From NCBI GenBank assembly GCA_019914945.1, contig CM034099.1, positions 19,060,704 through 19,124,703 on the forward strand: a stretch of 64,000 bases of DNA, read 5' to 3'. Below the pieces are notes generated by a model. The model was given only the letters and a program-made list of their open reading frames with translations, made no database searches and was not told the origin of the DNA. Every line of letters starts with the position of its first letter. Within the stretch, counting starts at the first letter, position 1. The position numbers and the translations under genes are program-made. This document shows, piece after piece, positions 48,021 through 61,355 of this stretch. Origin of the DNA: Typha latifolia (taxonomy: Eukaryota; Streptophyta; Magnoliopsida; Poales; Typhaceae).

Positions 48021-48702
48021 TTAGTTAGTAGTACAAGTCTTAGTGACAAGGTTTTTCTTATGCCACATCCAAGAGTCCGAGGGACTACTCGGCAATGGCG
48101 GCAGCATCACTGCCCTGCGGCGTAGACCAAACGGCCAGCCTTCACAGTGGCAGAACTCTTCCAGTATCGTCGGCCTTTGGAACTCCTTCGACTCCGATGC
48201 ACCGTGACTCGAGCACCGAGAGAAGCAGCTCTTCACCGAGAAGAACGCTTCGCTTCCTTCGCCGTCGCCGACGATGTCGTTATCGCATTCTTCTTCTCCA
48301 TTTCTCTTCCTTTTAGGAGATGTTAGAGCTTTTCCAGTTGTTGGAGAGAAAGGCCAGCTAAGAGCACTGCTGCTTGAATACGAGAAGTCGTTGGGCTTGG
48401 AGTACTTGGCCTTCATTGCTCGACTTCGAATCTCCAAAATGATCACCTGAGAGGAATTGGGTGTGAGAATAATAAAGAAAAGAAAGAGGACATAAAAGAA
48501 TTAAGTGTATCCATATTTAAGTTTTACCTACTTGTTTAGTATCAATATAAGTGTCGGGATTCTCATCATCAGAGCTCAAGGAGGAGGGAGTTCTGAGGCA
48601 GGAGAGATGACACTGAGCACAGCCATCTCGGATGAGTGTGGGAAGAGACTTGCAGTAGTTGGAGGATAGTTTGGGTTGGAATTCAACAGCAAAGCAAGGC
48701 AT
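48021..48702 (-). CDS. Plant protein of unknown function, two exons
   Basis: Exon 1 48702-48532 and exon 2 48446-48021, GT-AG intron of 85 nt, 597 nt, 198 residues. Start MPCFAVEFQPKLS chosen because a TATA box at 48738-48749 lies just upstream; an in-frame ATG at 48789 is upstream of that box. No signal peptide or membrane segment. The middle has a basic KRKRNGEEE stretch (possible nuclear signal) and acidic runs. The C-terminal third has ILEEFCHCEGWPFGLRRR, then LPPLPSSPSDSWMWHKK, which looks like a conserved plant motif. I do not recognise a named family, but a TATA box, clean intron and non-random composition make it a real gene. Confidence 0.8.
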
Positions 48703-48737
48703 GTTTGAGGAGTTTTGTCTTGCAGAGAAGTACAAGA

Positions 48738-48749
48738 TTATATATATAG
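48738..48749 (-). promoter_or_regulatory. TATA box of the 48.7-kb gene
   Basis: Run of TATATATATA-type sequence on the minus strand, about 40 bp before the ATG at 48702. Confidence 0.6.
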
Positions 48750-48789
48750 AAGGGCTGTTCTTAGCTTGAAGGGGGATATTGACGTGCAT

Positions 48790-51700
48790 GACAAAGGCCC
48801 TGCAACTTAAAAGTGGTATTAGATGTGGAACTCTTTGGGGTAAAGACTAAGTTAACAATGTGGCATTCTGGGGATCAAAATCTTACTCCTTTTCATTTTA
48901 ATTGTATTACTTAGATGGTAAATTATATAAAAGAGGGATGTAGAAAATTAATGAGCTAAGGTTTAACCAGCTACAAATACACCACACACCGACCCTACAA
49001 AGAAGATGGGATGTTAATGTTGCAACGGCATTATAGCAAGTAATTCCATGAAGAATAGAACGATAAAGATGTCAAAATATATTAAGCTGGAGGCCAGGTT
49101 TTTGAGTTGCTTACACTATACCATGGCTTTATTTATTTTTTTCGTGTCCTGAACTCTCAAATTTCACTTGAAGCTAACGTTAAACAAAGACATCTTACCA
49201 ACTTGATGAGAAAAAACTGGGACAAACTGGGACAAACTGGGCAAAATTCAAAGCGTTTTGTATAGGTTTTCTGAAAGTGGAGTTAGCTCCACTAAAGAGA
49301 AGAAAAGTTTCTTACTCTTGTGACAAGATACAGATGACTTTCTTTGAGGTGACACTAAGCACATGGAGAATTAGATATAGAGTTGTATGAAAATGTAATA
49401 TAGATCATAAATACTTGCTCCTCTTATTTGTCACATAATCCAACTACGAGAAATAGAAAGTAGGTAAGCAAATAGGTCACGATAACATCACACATGAATC
49501 CTCTTAAGAACAGGTCATCTGTTCATGAAGGAGCCATTTGTCCTGAATACAGTTCTGAATCAAACAATTTGCACTGTAGGAATAACCGGCAATAATTGGG
49601 AAAAGCATAACAAGGAACTTACATGGAAAAAGTAGCTTTCTCATCTTTTTCATAAGAAGAGTCTTACAATTATCAACAGAAGCTAGTGAAAATTGTGTTA
49701 AATTCATCACTGAAATATCTATATGACAACCATGCTTCATCAAATAGAGATCAGGTTCGGTAACTCTGACAATGAATTCTAAAACACAGTAAAACAAAAA
49801 AATAAGAGCCCTTTGTACCCTTCAACCATATATTGGGTAGTCTCATATACAGAGTGAGCATCATGTTTCTGTGTTCCACCAAGATTATTTTAGTATTCCT
49901 ATCCTCTTTTGACACCTTTCACTTGAATGAGTCAGTCCTAAATGACGCATTATTTGATTTCCCTTGAACATACCAAACGGTCCATCGAAGTGGCTGAGCT
50001 ATTCATTATAATAGGACTGGAAAAATCCTCAGGTTGGCAATTATATGAGTCTTCGCGCACAGGATTCAGGTTTCAGAGTGATACGTCCTGCAATAAAGAG
50101 AATAAAGGGGCAGGTCATGCACATATGAAATATACAGCAAGGAAAGAAAAGCATGAAGCAGGAACCAGATTCATGACTACCACATGTGACCTCAGATCCA
50201 AAATCTGCATGATGTTACTGAGCAATTTCTTGCAAGACTAGCCATCTATAATCAGACGTAAAACTGAGTGTAAGTACATAGCCTAAAGCTGTATAAACTA
50301 AGAAACTTTTGAAATCAGATTTTCAGACCCAATTCGAATTGTCACCATCATTCACTAACTCATGAAACACATGCACCATGAAATTTAACATTTTCTAGCT
50401 CTTACTAGTAGACCACCTGATTCACATTGAAGATTATCAAGAAAAATATAGTGCTTAAGTACAAGCATCCCTGCAGGGATTTGAATCTCTCAGTCATACC
50501 CCAACTAAATCAGTAAGGAATAGGCATAGCCTTGATCTTTAACTTGGCCCATAGGTAATGAAGTCACTAATCCCACTTGGACAACTAGTTCCTTTTGAAA
50601 ACTTGTGCCAACTAATTCCTTCTGAAAATTTGTCTTACAAAGGCACTTAGTCAATATAGGCAAATCACACAAAAGCTAGGCTGTTCAACATGATCACAAC
50701 CTTTTGATGTCGTAATTGCAATTAGATTAATATTGATGCCAGAGATCCAATTAACAATAAGTAGCACACTCAAGCTACCCTTAGGGCCATGGAGTTAATT
50801 ATAAGTTCTAACTTACACACAATATCGGAGCCCTCAATTAAATGATACTCAGATATTTTTATCTCAGAAGAACCACATCAATATACACTTTCTGAACAAG
50901 AAAAAAGATGCAGCAGAAATAATCAAATAACAAGTTGAAAATCATAATTACGGGCTTTGTCACACCCACTTGACGATTGCTTGTGATTGTCACTTCTTCT
51001 TCCACACTGTTCTGACAAGTCAGAGCATATCCACTGTTTTGTTTTAAAACCCCATTCTCTCCAGAGAAATAAATGTGTCATTGGATGAGCTTTTCTTCTG
51101 GTCCTCTCTTTTATTCACTTTGGTGTTAAGATTTACTGACCAACATTGTTTAATTCTATAACAGTCATCTCAAGCACCAGTGATACAAAGATCACAGAGC
51201 AATACCCTTAAGTTTCCGCCTCAGAACCTCCCTCACTCCAATTCATTTTGCAGTCACGTCTATATAATTACCCTCCAATTGACTTTTGATAAAATAGCAA
51301 GTGATAGAATATTGTGAATAATTCTGAGTTTGCACAGATACCATGTAGTATGAAGTAGAAAATTTCATTAATTACAACCAATAAGAAGCCACATATGCCA
51401 TTACTTTGCATAATTACATCTCACTAGGAAAACTTGTATTTCCACGTTCCTAAACCTTCTATTTCTTCCCTCGTATATTATAAATTATGAAACAAGACTT
51501 TCCAACTAATAAGGCAGTATGTTTCCATATTATAAATTCTTAACCATTGCAACAATCTAAGAGTGCCTGGATCGCCATAAAACACTAGAAAGCAATTCAG
51601 AAGAGATACATCATTTATAAATAATTCAGATCATGGTTCTACTTGATTTCTGACTATCATTAGAGCAGCTAAAATCTCGAAATCTATTCCTGTCTACAAT

Positions 51701-52019
51701 GAAATTAGCATCTCAAACTAGAAAGCCCCTCCAGGGCTAGGTCTCCAAATTGATTCAGGCCAACCCTGGATACCACTTAAACAAAACAAAGTATACGGCC
51801 TCAAGGCAACAGGAGCCCAACTTAGGAGAAGCTTCAATTCATCTTCTGAGAAGTTGGCTTCCCCATTGCACTCTACTCTCTTCTACTTCTGAATTAAATC
51901 GAACACCTTGACTAAATTTAAAGAATAACTGCGCAATCAAAATAGACGAGGTAAAGAGGGGAAAAAAGTTGAAACCTTTGGACATCAATCCGATCAAGCA
52001 TGCGTTTCACGGACACCTA
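48790..52019. other. Intergenic, 3.2 kb
   Basis: No gene recognised. Open frames at 49504-49797 (minus) and 49942-50241 (plus) show no domain. Near 49208-49238 the unit GGGACAAACT is repeated. Confidence 0.55.
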
Positions 52020-52454
52020 CTACTTCTGATGCTGCCTATGGAGCTGAGAGGAGGCGGCTGAGAGGAGAGAACGGAGCTTAGCGAGAGCGGAGGTCTTGTC
52101 GGGAGGGCAGCTGGCGATCGCCACGTGGAGCGACCGGATGGCAGCGCCAGGATTCCCCGCCGCGAGGGCGGTGCACGCCGCCTTGTAGGCATCGTCGGCG
52201 AGCCGAGCGTCTCCGGCGGAGGAGGCCCGGCTCCCTTGGTGGCTTACGTCATCCTTCGCCTCGGCTTCATCTTTCGAAGGCGAACTGGAAGAGGACGAGA
52301 GGAAAGAGGTGGAGTGGGTGTACTCGTAGGAGGCGATGGCGGCCTCGATCTCAGACATGAGGGAGTCGGGAGAGGAGGGGAAGGACCTCACGGCGTCGAA
52401 CACGCTCCAGTTGCATGTGCGCCGCCCATTCCCGCCGGCCACGCGAGAGCCCAT
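52020..52454 (-). CDS. Short plant protein of unknown function
   Basis: Single-exon frame of 144 residues, GC-rich against AT-rich flanks. Start MGSRVAGGNGRRTCNWSVFD. N-terminal part (FDAVRSFPSSPDSLMSEIEA) is followed by a Ser-rich linker, and residues about 86-140 form an Ala-rich helical hairpin (AYKAACTALAAGNPGAAIRS, then PPDKTSALAKLRSLLSAASS) reminiscent of one or two TPR-like repeats. No signal peptide, membrane helix or catalytic motif. The composition and paired helices suggest a genuine scaffold-type protein; function not assigned. Confidence 0.75.
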   Translation of the reverse strand: MGSRVAGGNGRRTCNWSVFDAVRSFPSSPDSLMSEIEAAIASYEYTHSTSFLSSSSSSPSKDEAEAKDDVSHQGSRASSAGDARLADDAYKAACTALAAGNPGAAIRSLHVAIASCPPDKTSALAKLRSLLSAASSQLHRQHQK

Positions 52455-53721
52455 CTGATGGAGATACGCTACTTTGGGTTCTCACGGCGATAAATAAGAG
52501 CAATGCGGAAGGAAATACAGAGTTATTTTTTCTTGTTCTAAGTAGTAGTATTCCTCGATAGTAGTAATGCAATTCGGCCTCATTTTTATTGACAAGGTTA
52601 TTTGGGCCGCTTCTGTTTCCAGCAATAAGATAGGTTTTTTTTTTACATAATCACCACTTAAAACTTTTAAAATATTATAATATTCCTAATAAATTACTGT
52701 TAGAGTTAACAAATATATCTAAATATCTAAATAACTAAAATACCTTTCTTCTTAACGTTCAGAGTATTTTAATGATTTTTTCTTGAACAAAGTAAATATT
52801 TGTTCGCCATAATCTTTTTAAATCTAAGTTTAGTTTTAATCATGAAAATTATATTAACTAATGAATTAATATTTTAAAAGAGTCTAGTGATTTCACTGGC
52901 GAGTATCCAGGGGGTGTTGGGAGTCCCTATGAATGCATTAAAGACGGTTTTTACCTTAATCTTGGTTGATCTAATTTAGCAAGATCATTTACATCTCAAA
53001 CTCTGCTTCTTGTTTGGACCCCAAGTGTAGAACCCAACTTTGATCAGTTTCGTTCATACCTAGAGGCCCAGTGAATCGAAGCGAACTAATTTCTCCAACA
53101 CAGCATTCAGTAATTAGGTAACTGCTCATGGCAATCTTTCCTTGCATATTTAGTTTCATAATTGATTTAAGAGTGCCCTTAATATATGTTCAACGAGCAA
53201 GACAAGGGCTACTACTACATAACCCTGTCGATTGCATCATTCTCCCGTTGTCTATTTCTGACAATGAAACAACCAGGCTTCTTTATATGGACATCCACCT
53301 AAATTAACATCCCTAAGAATGGCATTGGCAGCTCTACCTAAGGTTCTCGATGTGACAACAAGGGGGGTTAACAATTTAAAGTTCAGAACTGTTCGAAACA
53401 ACCACCTGCTGTTAAGTATATATCACATCCATATAAAAAAACAAAACAAAACAAAAAAAAAGAATAAAAAAACTCAATAAGCCTTACCTCAACTGAACAT
53501 TCAACTGAGTAGATCGATCAATGCTGATGGTGAAACATAGAAGGGTATACAAAATGTAATCAAATACTATACCGCGACAAAAATTGCTGCATGACGAGAG
53601 GGTAACTGTGCTAGACATGGCAGAACCATAATGCATATTTAGTTGATGAACTACAAAAATTGTGGCCTGGAACCATCTTCTGAAGAGTTACCATACAATG
53701 GCAGAGGAAGAATGAAGCAGC
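52455..53721. other. Intergenic
   Basis: No gene seen; AT-rich, with an A-rich low-complexity stretch about 53438-53470. The right end should be the 3' UTR of the next gene. Confidence 0.6.
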
Positions 53722-56700
53722 TCACGCACTAACAACACCAGAGATCCAAGGTACGACGACAGGAGCTGTAGGATGAGAATCTCTGTATGATTCAGAATAC
53801 TTGTCCTTGAAGTTTAATTGAGGCTTTTCGGCCTGCAAAGGCAAACAAAGTAATAATATGAAATCGTGGCATTAAGTTGGTTAAGCAGGTGGTCATTTTC
53901 TGATGAAAGGTAGCAATATAAATTTTTTTTTTGGTGAAGAAACCCTTAGAATTACAAAGCACAAACAGGAATTAACTGACTAGAGTAAATGGCTTATTCA
54001 GATCATGGATTGAAACACAAAAAATGCTTTTACATAGAAAACAAGTTAGAGGGGACATCCTTGAGGTGAACATTGAACATTAAACATGGAACTTCAGATT
54101 GGGCCAAAGAATAAATTTGCATTTAATGAATTTATGTACATCTGTATTAAAATACTTGTCCTCATTCAAACATTTTCCAAGCAATTGTCAAGAAACAGTA
54201 AAGCAAATGACAAACTAAAATAATCAAAGATAGATTTAACTTCATAAAAAAGCAAGTTTAATCAAGTCTAATATTCATAAAATAGTGCAGTGGTGATAAT
54301 TACATCAGAAATCAATAGAAAAGTTCCACAGTTTGGTTCTAACCCATAATAGAATGATAAAGAAAAGTTCTAATCAGAAAAAAATTCCAACATAAGTTCC
54401 TGCCTTTAATATCAATGTCGAGGGGCATTTCAAATACAAATGATCTTACCAAAAAAACAAAACAAAAAAAAGTAGTCTACGTGATTTAGTTAAACTAAAT
54501 TCAGTTACAAGTTGCATGGAGTTGGAACACCAGAGGACAACTCATCAACACCAGAAGATAACACTATAATACTTTCTAGGTGAAGTTGCTATTGCGCTTA
54601 CTAAAAGCTTCAATTGCATGAACCAAATGCATCACCAGCAGAATACTTTAGCACATATCAAAAAAAGAAAACTGCTAAACACCAGCTCTGGGCACATTGT
54701 TTCCCTGGACCTTGAAAAAACATTTCATATCAAAAGTTCACCAAAAAGTCATGTACTTCCAGTAGAAATTAGTTTGTATGAGTAAGAATGTAAGATATGG
54801 GTCAAGAGAGCATGCCTTGTATATACATATATAGATATAGAAATTAGTTTCATGCTGGTCTCTCAGCCTAGGTTTTGTATTGGCTTGTATAACCCATTGG
54901 CTCATGAATCCCACCAAGCTGAATATTATACATACATAATATTAGATATGGAATGATGTTACAAGTACCAAATAACAAAAATGATACCATTATTCCATAA
55001 GTATAGAGGATTCTCAAAACTTTTGCTCTCTTATTTTATCTGATCACGCCCTTCTAGATCTTCATTTCTCCTCCTTCTTTCCCCTCTCCTATCATATTTT
55101 ATCTCCTCCTAGGCCATCTTGTTTTCTCTCTCTTTCCACTCTCCATGCCTCCAAAAATCCTTGAAGTGAATCTTCCTTCTCCCACCCTTCCTAGCCTTTT
55201 TTCTATCTATTCTCAGCCGTCATCCATTACTTGGTACTGCCTGCAGTCCACTAGTCACTCCTGACTGTTTCTATGCTGTACCTCAAAGACATCAATTGCC
55301 TCAACCTTAGCATCTCATGTTCTTGCAGTTGTCACATGTAGCAATTCCCCTGGCCCACCATGGCCATCCTTTTCTTTATCTACCCTTTCTCTTGACTTCT
55401 AATCCTTTTCTCTTCTCTTAGGTTGTGATTGATCAGTCCCTCACCACCTCTTTATCATCTCTCACATTTACTTCTCTTACCTGAAAATTTATCCGACATG
55501 AGCTTAACCGAAATAACTAATATTCCTTTCGTCAATCCTGAGTCCCAGTGAAAGTAGTACCACAAGAATAAGTACTTATTATGCTTCAACTTGTTAACCA
55601 GTATTCGGAAAACAGAAACTAACACTGCTACTGCAAATTTATGACACAGAAGATGAAGGAAGACAGGTAGTTAATGTAGACCAAGGCACACATAATATGG
55701 CAAATCAAGTTGTACCTGTTTCAGCCAGCACTCCTGCTGTTTGTGTTGATATATATCAGGTGAATAGCATCCAAACTCTGATGGGCAATAAACCCATATG
55801 TTGCACTTCATTTGACCTGGTTTGGCACGTTTTGCTTGATCTAGACAAGCCTGACAACATTCAGCAGCACTTTCTTTATGGTGTGTAAGGCCCCACCTAA
55901 CAGCTGCACCAGCATAATCAGTATGAGGCTCAGCGTGACATTCAGGGGGCAGCGATCTACCAGGGATTATCTCTACTTCTACAAAAAGAAAAGGAAGAAA
56001 GTCATCATAAGATCAAACTTGGAATTTAGTAATGTCATCCAAAATATGAGTTACCCAGAATAAGTTAATTGGTACATAAAAACTACAAAATCATGAATGT
56101 GTGGAAGAGGACTACAACACAGCAATAATTTTAGGTGCAAATAGAGACAAGTTTTACGACAATGGTCCATAAGGAAAAGATACCATCTTGCTCATTCCCA
56201 ACTTTGTCATCATGTTCAGTATTTGCAACATCAGCTGGGATCCAAAGGCCAATGTCTTCCAAAAATACAAGCCAATTAGATAACAATGCTCGTCTCAACA
56301 TCTCTGCAAACAGTCATGTTTATTATAATAGGAAAAGTGGAGGCACAGGTAACAGAAAATGAAATCAAAACTGCATCTACAATTAGACTATACATACTTG
56401 CTTCATGATGAGGGATGCTCAAATCAGATGAATTTGCATTTGATGCTCTTTTAATCTCTTTTAGACTCTCAACACGCCATAACTCCACAGCTTCTGCTCA
56501 AAGACATTAAAAAAAAAAATCAACTTTTGGACCAACTTGAAGAGGGAATTGGAAAAAGTGCTGCATAAAGCTGACTAGTTAGAACCATACATTCAATTAC
56601 TGCAGTTAAGGTGCAATAATAACTCCTTTGGCACTTCATTCTTTCTTTCTTCATCGTACAAATTTTACCAGGGCACACAACCTAATTGGACTTCTTGCTA

Positions 56701-58340
56701 GTTAATTGTTTTCCTCTTTCATGATATCAAGAATTCAATCACTACTATGGTAAACCAAAGCCTACATTTTGTTTTGATTTACAACATAATGCTCATGTTT
56801 GGAAAAAGCCCAACCACTTTTTAACGTCAGGTTGGACTCTATTTTTGTCAGGTTCTAACCTTAGGGGAATGTGCAGTACAAGTCCTTGTATGGGAAATGT
56901 ACCCATCAGAATTATAAAGAATCAATTTGGCAATCAATTTTGACATATAATACTTCTATCTCTATATTGTTTATTTTTACTATTTCAATTTCTATGATAA
57001 CAATTCAAGCAATGTGAACTTCAAAGAGCCACTGAAATCGTCAAGCAGCTAAATAATGCATAAAGCAGATCAGGTACTATGACATCTTGGAGCATGAATG
57101 GTTCTTGGTTCTCACAAGTCACAACCTTCACATCAAACATATTTATCCATTAATTGGTTATGCATATTGGTTTGATGTAAGAGGGGACATAGAATATCCA
57201 CAATATAACCAGAGAAGACTTTCATTCTACCCAGGACAAAAAGTAGACTACTCCCATTTTAAATAGTCAAACAGGTGGAAAAAATAACTAACATCCTTAT
57301 CCCTTTAAAATATTATTGTCCAGGTCAATGAATGAGTCTGAATAAACTATGCAAATTTCTATAATTCTTTAACATGCGCAATTCCTCTGCCCAGTGATAT
57401 AAGACAGCATCCTAGACAGATGATGCAAAAGTTTGATGGTCAAATCCCTTCCACAGATCAGTCGAATACATAAGTGAAAATGATAAAAGGATAGACGATC
57501 CAGAAATTCAGATTCCTTTATGTCAAAAAGACTCCAAGTCTATTCATTGAGCATGTGTTTTCCTTCATGAGCAGTGCCCTCTAGAAGATTTTCTAAGGTT
57601 TCTCATCCTTAAGCAGCATAATCTCACTGATATGCTAGTAACACACGTCAAACTCAATTGATAAATTGAACAAATTTTTCATCAGAAGACATAGAGCATA
57701 TTAATAAAAGATTAGCTGATCTTAATCAAATGGACTGAAGCCAACCCACCTCTCTGTGCAGTGACGTTGGCACTATCCTTCAAACCTTTTAACCTTTGCA
57801 GAATTTCATCAGTCACCTTCTGCTTCACAGACAGCGGCAGCTTTCTCCTCCTCTTCTCTTCTCTAGAGAACTCTTTCTTAAGCTTCCTCACCTATCATCA
57901 TCCAAATAACACAAGAGATCAAAAATCCTAAGAACAGCAAAGCCAATTATAGCGAAAAGAAAAATTAAAAATACAACGAGAAAAAGAAAATAAAGACCCC
58001 TCACCACTTTAACAAGCTCTACAGGCTCAGCTGCTTTCCTAATCCGAATCGACTCTTCTACTAACCTAATATGTTCCTCGGAATACCTTTTAGCTGAAAT
58101 CAATAAACAAAAGATAATAAATCGCAAATCTATTCCCTACTCGTAGAAGGAAGGAGCCATCTTGTTACCGGAATAGGAATCTCCGTTGGAGCCGGAAGAG
58201 AACCCAGCGTAGAACGACGAGTAGATGGAGCGGAGAACGAAGAGCGAAGTGAAGAGGTTCACGAAGCAGAAGGCGACGGTGATCCGCCTATAGGAGCACC
58301 ACTTCGCCCTTCTTCCCAGTTCTATGACTCCCCTCGCCAT
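53722..58340 (-). CDS. Single-pass membrane protein with Cys-rich PAN/apple-like domain
   Basis: Seven exons: 58340-58169, 58093-58005, 57891-57750, 56493-56398, 56303-56184, 55978-55716, 53832-53722; 993 nt, 330 residues. N-terminus MARGVIELGRRAKWCSYRR is followed by a transmembrane stretch (ITVAFCFVNLFTSLFVL, about 20-36), a probable type II anchor. A charged coiled-coil-like middle follows (RLVEESIRIRKAAEPVELVK; VRKLKKEFSREEKRRRK). The C-terminal third is strongly conserved plant sequence with many Cys (AAECCQACLDQ, CNIWVYCPSEFGCYSPDIY, ECWLKQ), resembling a PAN/apple fold, then YSESYRDSHPTAPVVVPWI. Likely endomembrane with the Cys-rich part in the lumen. The first donor at GGTAACA was chosen because the later GT does not keep frame. 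Function unknown. Confidence 0.92.
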
Positions 58341-59808
58341 TCCACCTCCTCCACCGCCTTCATGTCAGAGCTGCTGCTGCCACATTGCTCCGAAATGGCG
58401 ATGCTCCAGATCGCAGAGAAGACTGGGATTGGTGGATTTGGGTTACTTTCTGTCCTCTTTTAAGACACTTTTTATTAGGGATGGCGGTAGAAGAATGGGG
58501 AGAATCTGTCATCTATCATCAGTCTATCACCCGTTCTGGAGTATTTATTGCCGTCGGAGATGATAACTGGCGGTGACCGGACTCAACCTTATGTTGCTCC
58601 GCTGGAGCAGCTTAAGCGCGTACTACGCTCATCGGACGGGTGCCGGAAGCTCCAATTCCAAGGGAGAGGCGCTCGATATTCTTAATCAATAGTTAAGTGC
58701 TTGTTTTTAAATCAGAATCTTGATTAGGATATGAATATTATCCGTAATCTAGGTGGGCTTAGTCGTGTGGTCAATCGCGTAGCCAATCACCACCCTCGAA
58801 CGGTGTGGGACCAACTAATTTCGTCGACGTGGCGGTTTCTGAGAGCAGGGAGATGTGGGATCACGGGGGTAGTTTTCCCTACGATACAGGAGTGTTGGAG
58901 CTAATGAAATGATCCTATGTTCGTTTACTATTATATTGAGATTATATATTCAGATGGTATATCTCTTAGTCACATATCTGAATAGTTTTAGTTATAAATT
59001 GTCCAACAAACTTAAACAACTCCAGTGTCTTCCTGCTAGCTAAGGATCTGCATCAATTTATTGCAGGTAGGTTCGGGAATAAATATGAGATAAAGATAGG
59101 TAATTAATTTCAATGTCACGGGATTTCTGCGCGCCTAAATAATCTTCGGCCATGTATGTTGAAGAGGTTATCCATTGAAGGTCTAAATTAAGCTCGAGAT
59201 CAACTTTGTAGAGTAGCAAAAGTGACATCAACTAATCACGGCCTGCTTTTCCCAGGCCTTTGTGGTAGCAGATAGACACGATATCTGTTAGTTTATTTGA
59301 CCACTTTGCGCAGTTAGAATTGGGAAGCAGATCAAATAGTAGCCGAGAAATGAGATTAACTTCATGTTACTACTTTTTTTTAATAAAAAAAAGTGAGTTT
59401 TTCTGCAGCTAAAGCGGCAAAACCCATCATCTTATTCGTTCCTACTTGCTTGCTCTCATAAATCGGTCAAAACTGCTAAAGGCTTAAAGCCGAACATCTG
59501 ACGCGCACGCGTAGTTTATGATGATGATTGATGAATAAGGAAATTAATAATCAAATCTAGAAAAGGGCCGGGTTTGATTCATGGATTGGGCAATGGCAAT
59601 CTGGCACACGAGTGGGCTCACTTTGTATCTGGACATGATCTGATTCGGCCCAGAATATGGACCTAGCCCACTCCATTCTTTTTAAAATTGTTATGCTTTC
59701 CGTCCATCCTGCCTTAAAATGTTAGCCTCGTCCCAACGACTTGAGCTGTCCAAATAATCAAGCCAGCTCATTTGAAATGAGTCAAACTTAATTAGTTAGA
59801 TATAACAA

Positions 59809-59847
<39 letters not shown>

Positions 59848-61347
59848 AATAAATTTTAATTTAATTATATTAAGTGTAGATCTCACAAAATTCGATTCAA
59901 GCTTTCTTCAAACTGGATTCAAGTCAATTGTGTTATTTAAACTTAAATTAGTCTTAATCTAAAATAATATTAAAATATGTATAAAGGTAGCTCAAAATAA
60001 GTTCGAGTTCAGTTTGAGCTCCAGCTCGATTTGGATTACACCCCTGCGACTAGTCAAAGTACACAAATTATCGGCCAGCACGATAATGCCATGCCGTCAA
60101 TGTTTGTAAAGTGTTCTCAAAATATAAACGTGGTAATACGACGCGCCAAGGAAAATTAAACTCTGATATCGCTTGCAAGTTTCTTCTAGATGATCATGTG
60201 CAGTGGAAGTACTTGTCAGCCTCTGATTGGCTGAGCAAAGCTAATAAGTTGGCTTCTATCACCATTCGGATCATTTTTTCCGTGGTGTCCGTACCCGCTT
60301 CGTGGAGGAGGGCTCCACGCGGTTGGGAGGACGACCGAGTTTGGGAATCGGCGTTCGCATCGACAGGCGGACGGAGGGAGCGCGACGTTTCAATTAATGA
60401 CGTGCGCAAGATTTTCGGGAAGCGATTGAAGAAAAATCGGAGGCGAGATTTACGCGCTTGCGTCCGTAGTCCGCCAATTGGAAGTCAAACCCCACGAGAC
60501 AACTGGATTTTTTTGCCTACGTGTCCCGGGACCCACCTCGCCTCCCGGCCACGACAAATTTGTCGATACTCCTACCCCTCCATTTCACACAATCCACTCC
60601 CACAGTCCCACTCCCGCGCATTTTGGTCTGAGAGCTTACGCGCTTGCAAGTTGCAATAATGGAATCCAATCCATTGGTCTGACTTAGTCTTCACCACACT
60701 AATTAGACACCATAATTATAAAATTAGCGTCATGCTTATCACCAATAATAGATGCTAAGATGATGAGTAATGCTATGCCATTTAAATAATATACGACGCC
60801 TGCGAAGCAGCCTAAGGAACATGGATGGACGAAAGCTGTCGGTTAACTAAAGAATAACTAACTCATGGTGGGCATCGATTTGGACTGCCTGTCTTTAGTG
60901 GGCTCCACAAAGCCCACAAAAAGGAGTACAATAAAAAGGTGGGTTTGTTTCGTTTGAATCCGAAGGTTATGCGCTTATTAACTTATCATGTTCTTCCTCC
61001 TCATTTAAAAAAAAAAAAAATTGACCAAAAACCGATGCCAAGCCGTATCTAAAAATCACAATGACACGTCTGATAACGACTTTTTAGATAACAATCATTG
61101 GTTGCTAAAGATGGCGGTGATCATGATTGTCACAGTTTTGTTAGAGGATTGTTGTGCGCAATATATGTTAGCCTTGCCTTATCATTACTATTTACATAAG
61201 AATAAGAATAGATCATCAATTGAGTGAAATTTTCGTCAACATACTAAAGCTTTGAGAAGAGAAATTTTGAAATTTTCTCAAAAGAGAATGGAAAAGATTA
61301 AACCGGAATGCATCGGACCGGTCCAGGTGAACCTTAACCCTTTCCCG
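58341..61347. other. Intergenic between divergent genes, 3 kb
   Basis: No gene supported. A GC-rich island about 60250-60660 holds open frames on both strands, but none starts with a suitable ATG or resembles a family. Confidence 0.55.
59815..59844. repeat. (TA)n microsatellite
   Basis: About 15 TA units. Confidence 0.9.
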
Positions 61348-61355
61348 CTATATAC
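61348..61355 (+). promoter_or_regulatory. TATA box of the PP2C gene
   Basis: CTATATAC; predicts a start near 61380 and a long CT-rich leader of about 530 nt before the ATG. Confidence 0.5.

Noticed and set aside
58324..58576. Plus-strand frames over the first exon of the PAN-like gene
   Set aside because: Shadows of the minus-strand exon and its leader.
60111..60659. 182-codon open frame
   Set aside because: First codon is GTG, no ATG start fits, Arg/Ser-rich translation of GC-rich DNA with no recognisable domain.
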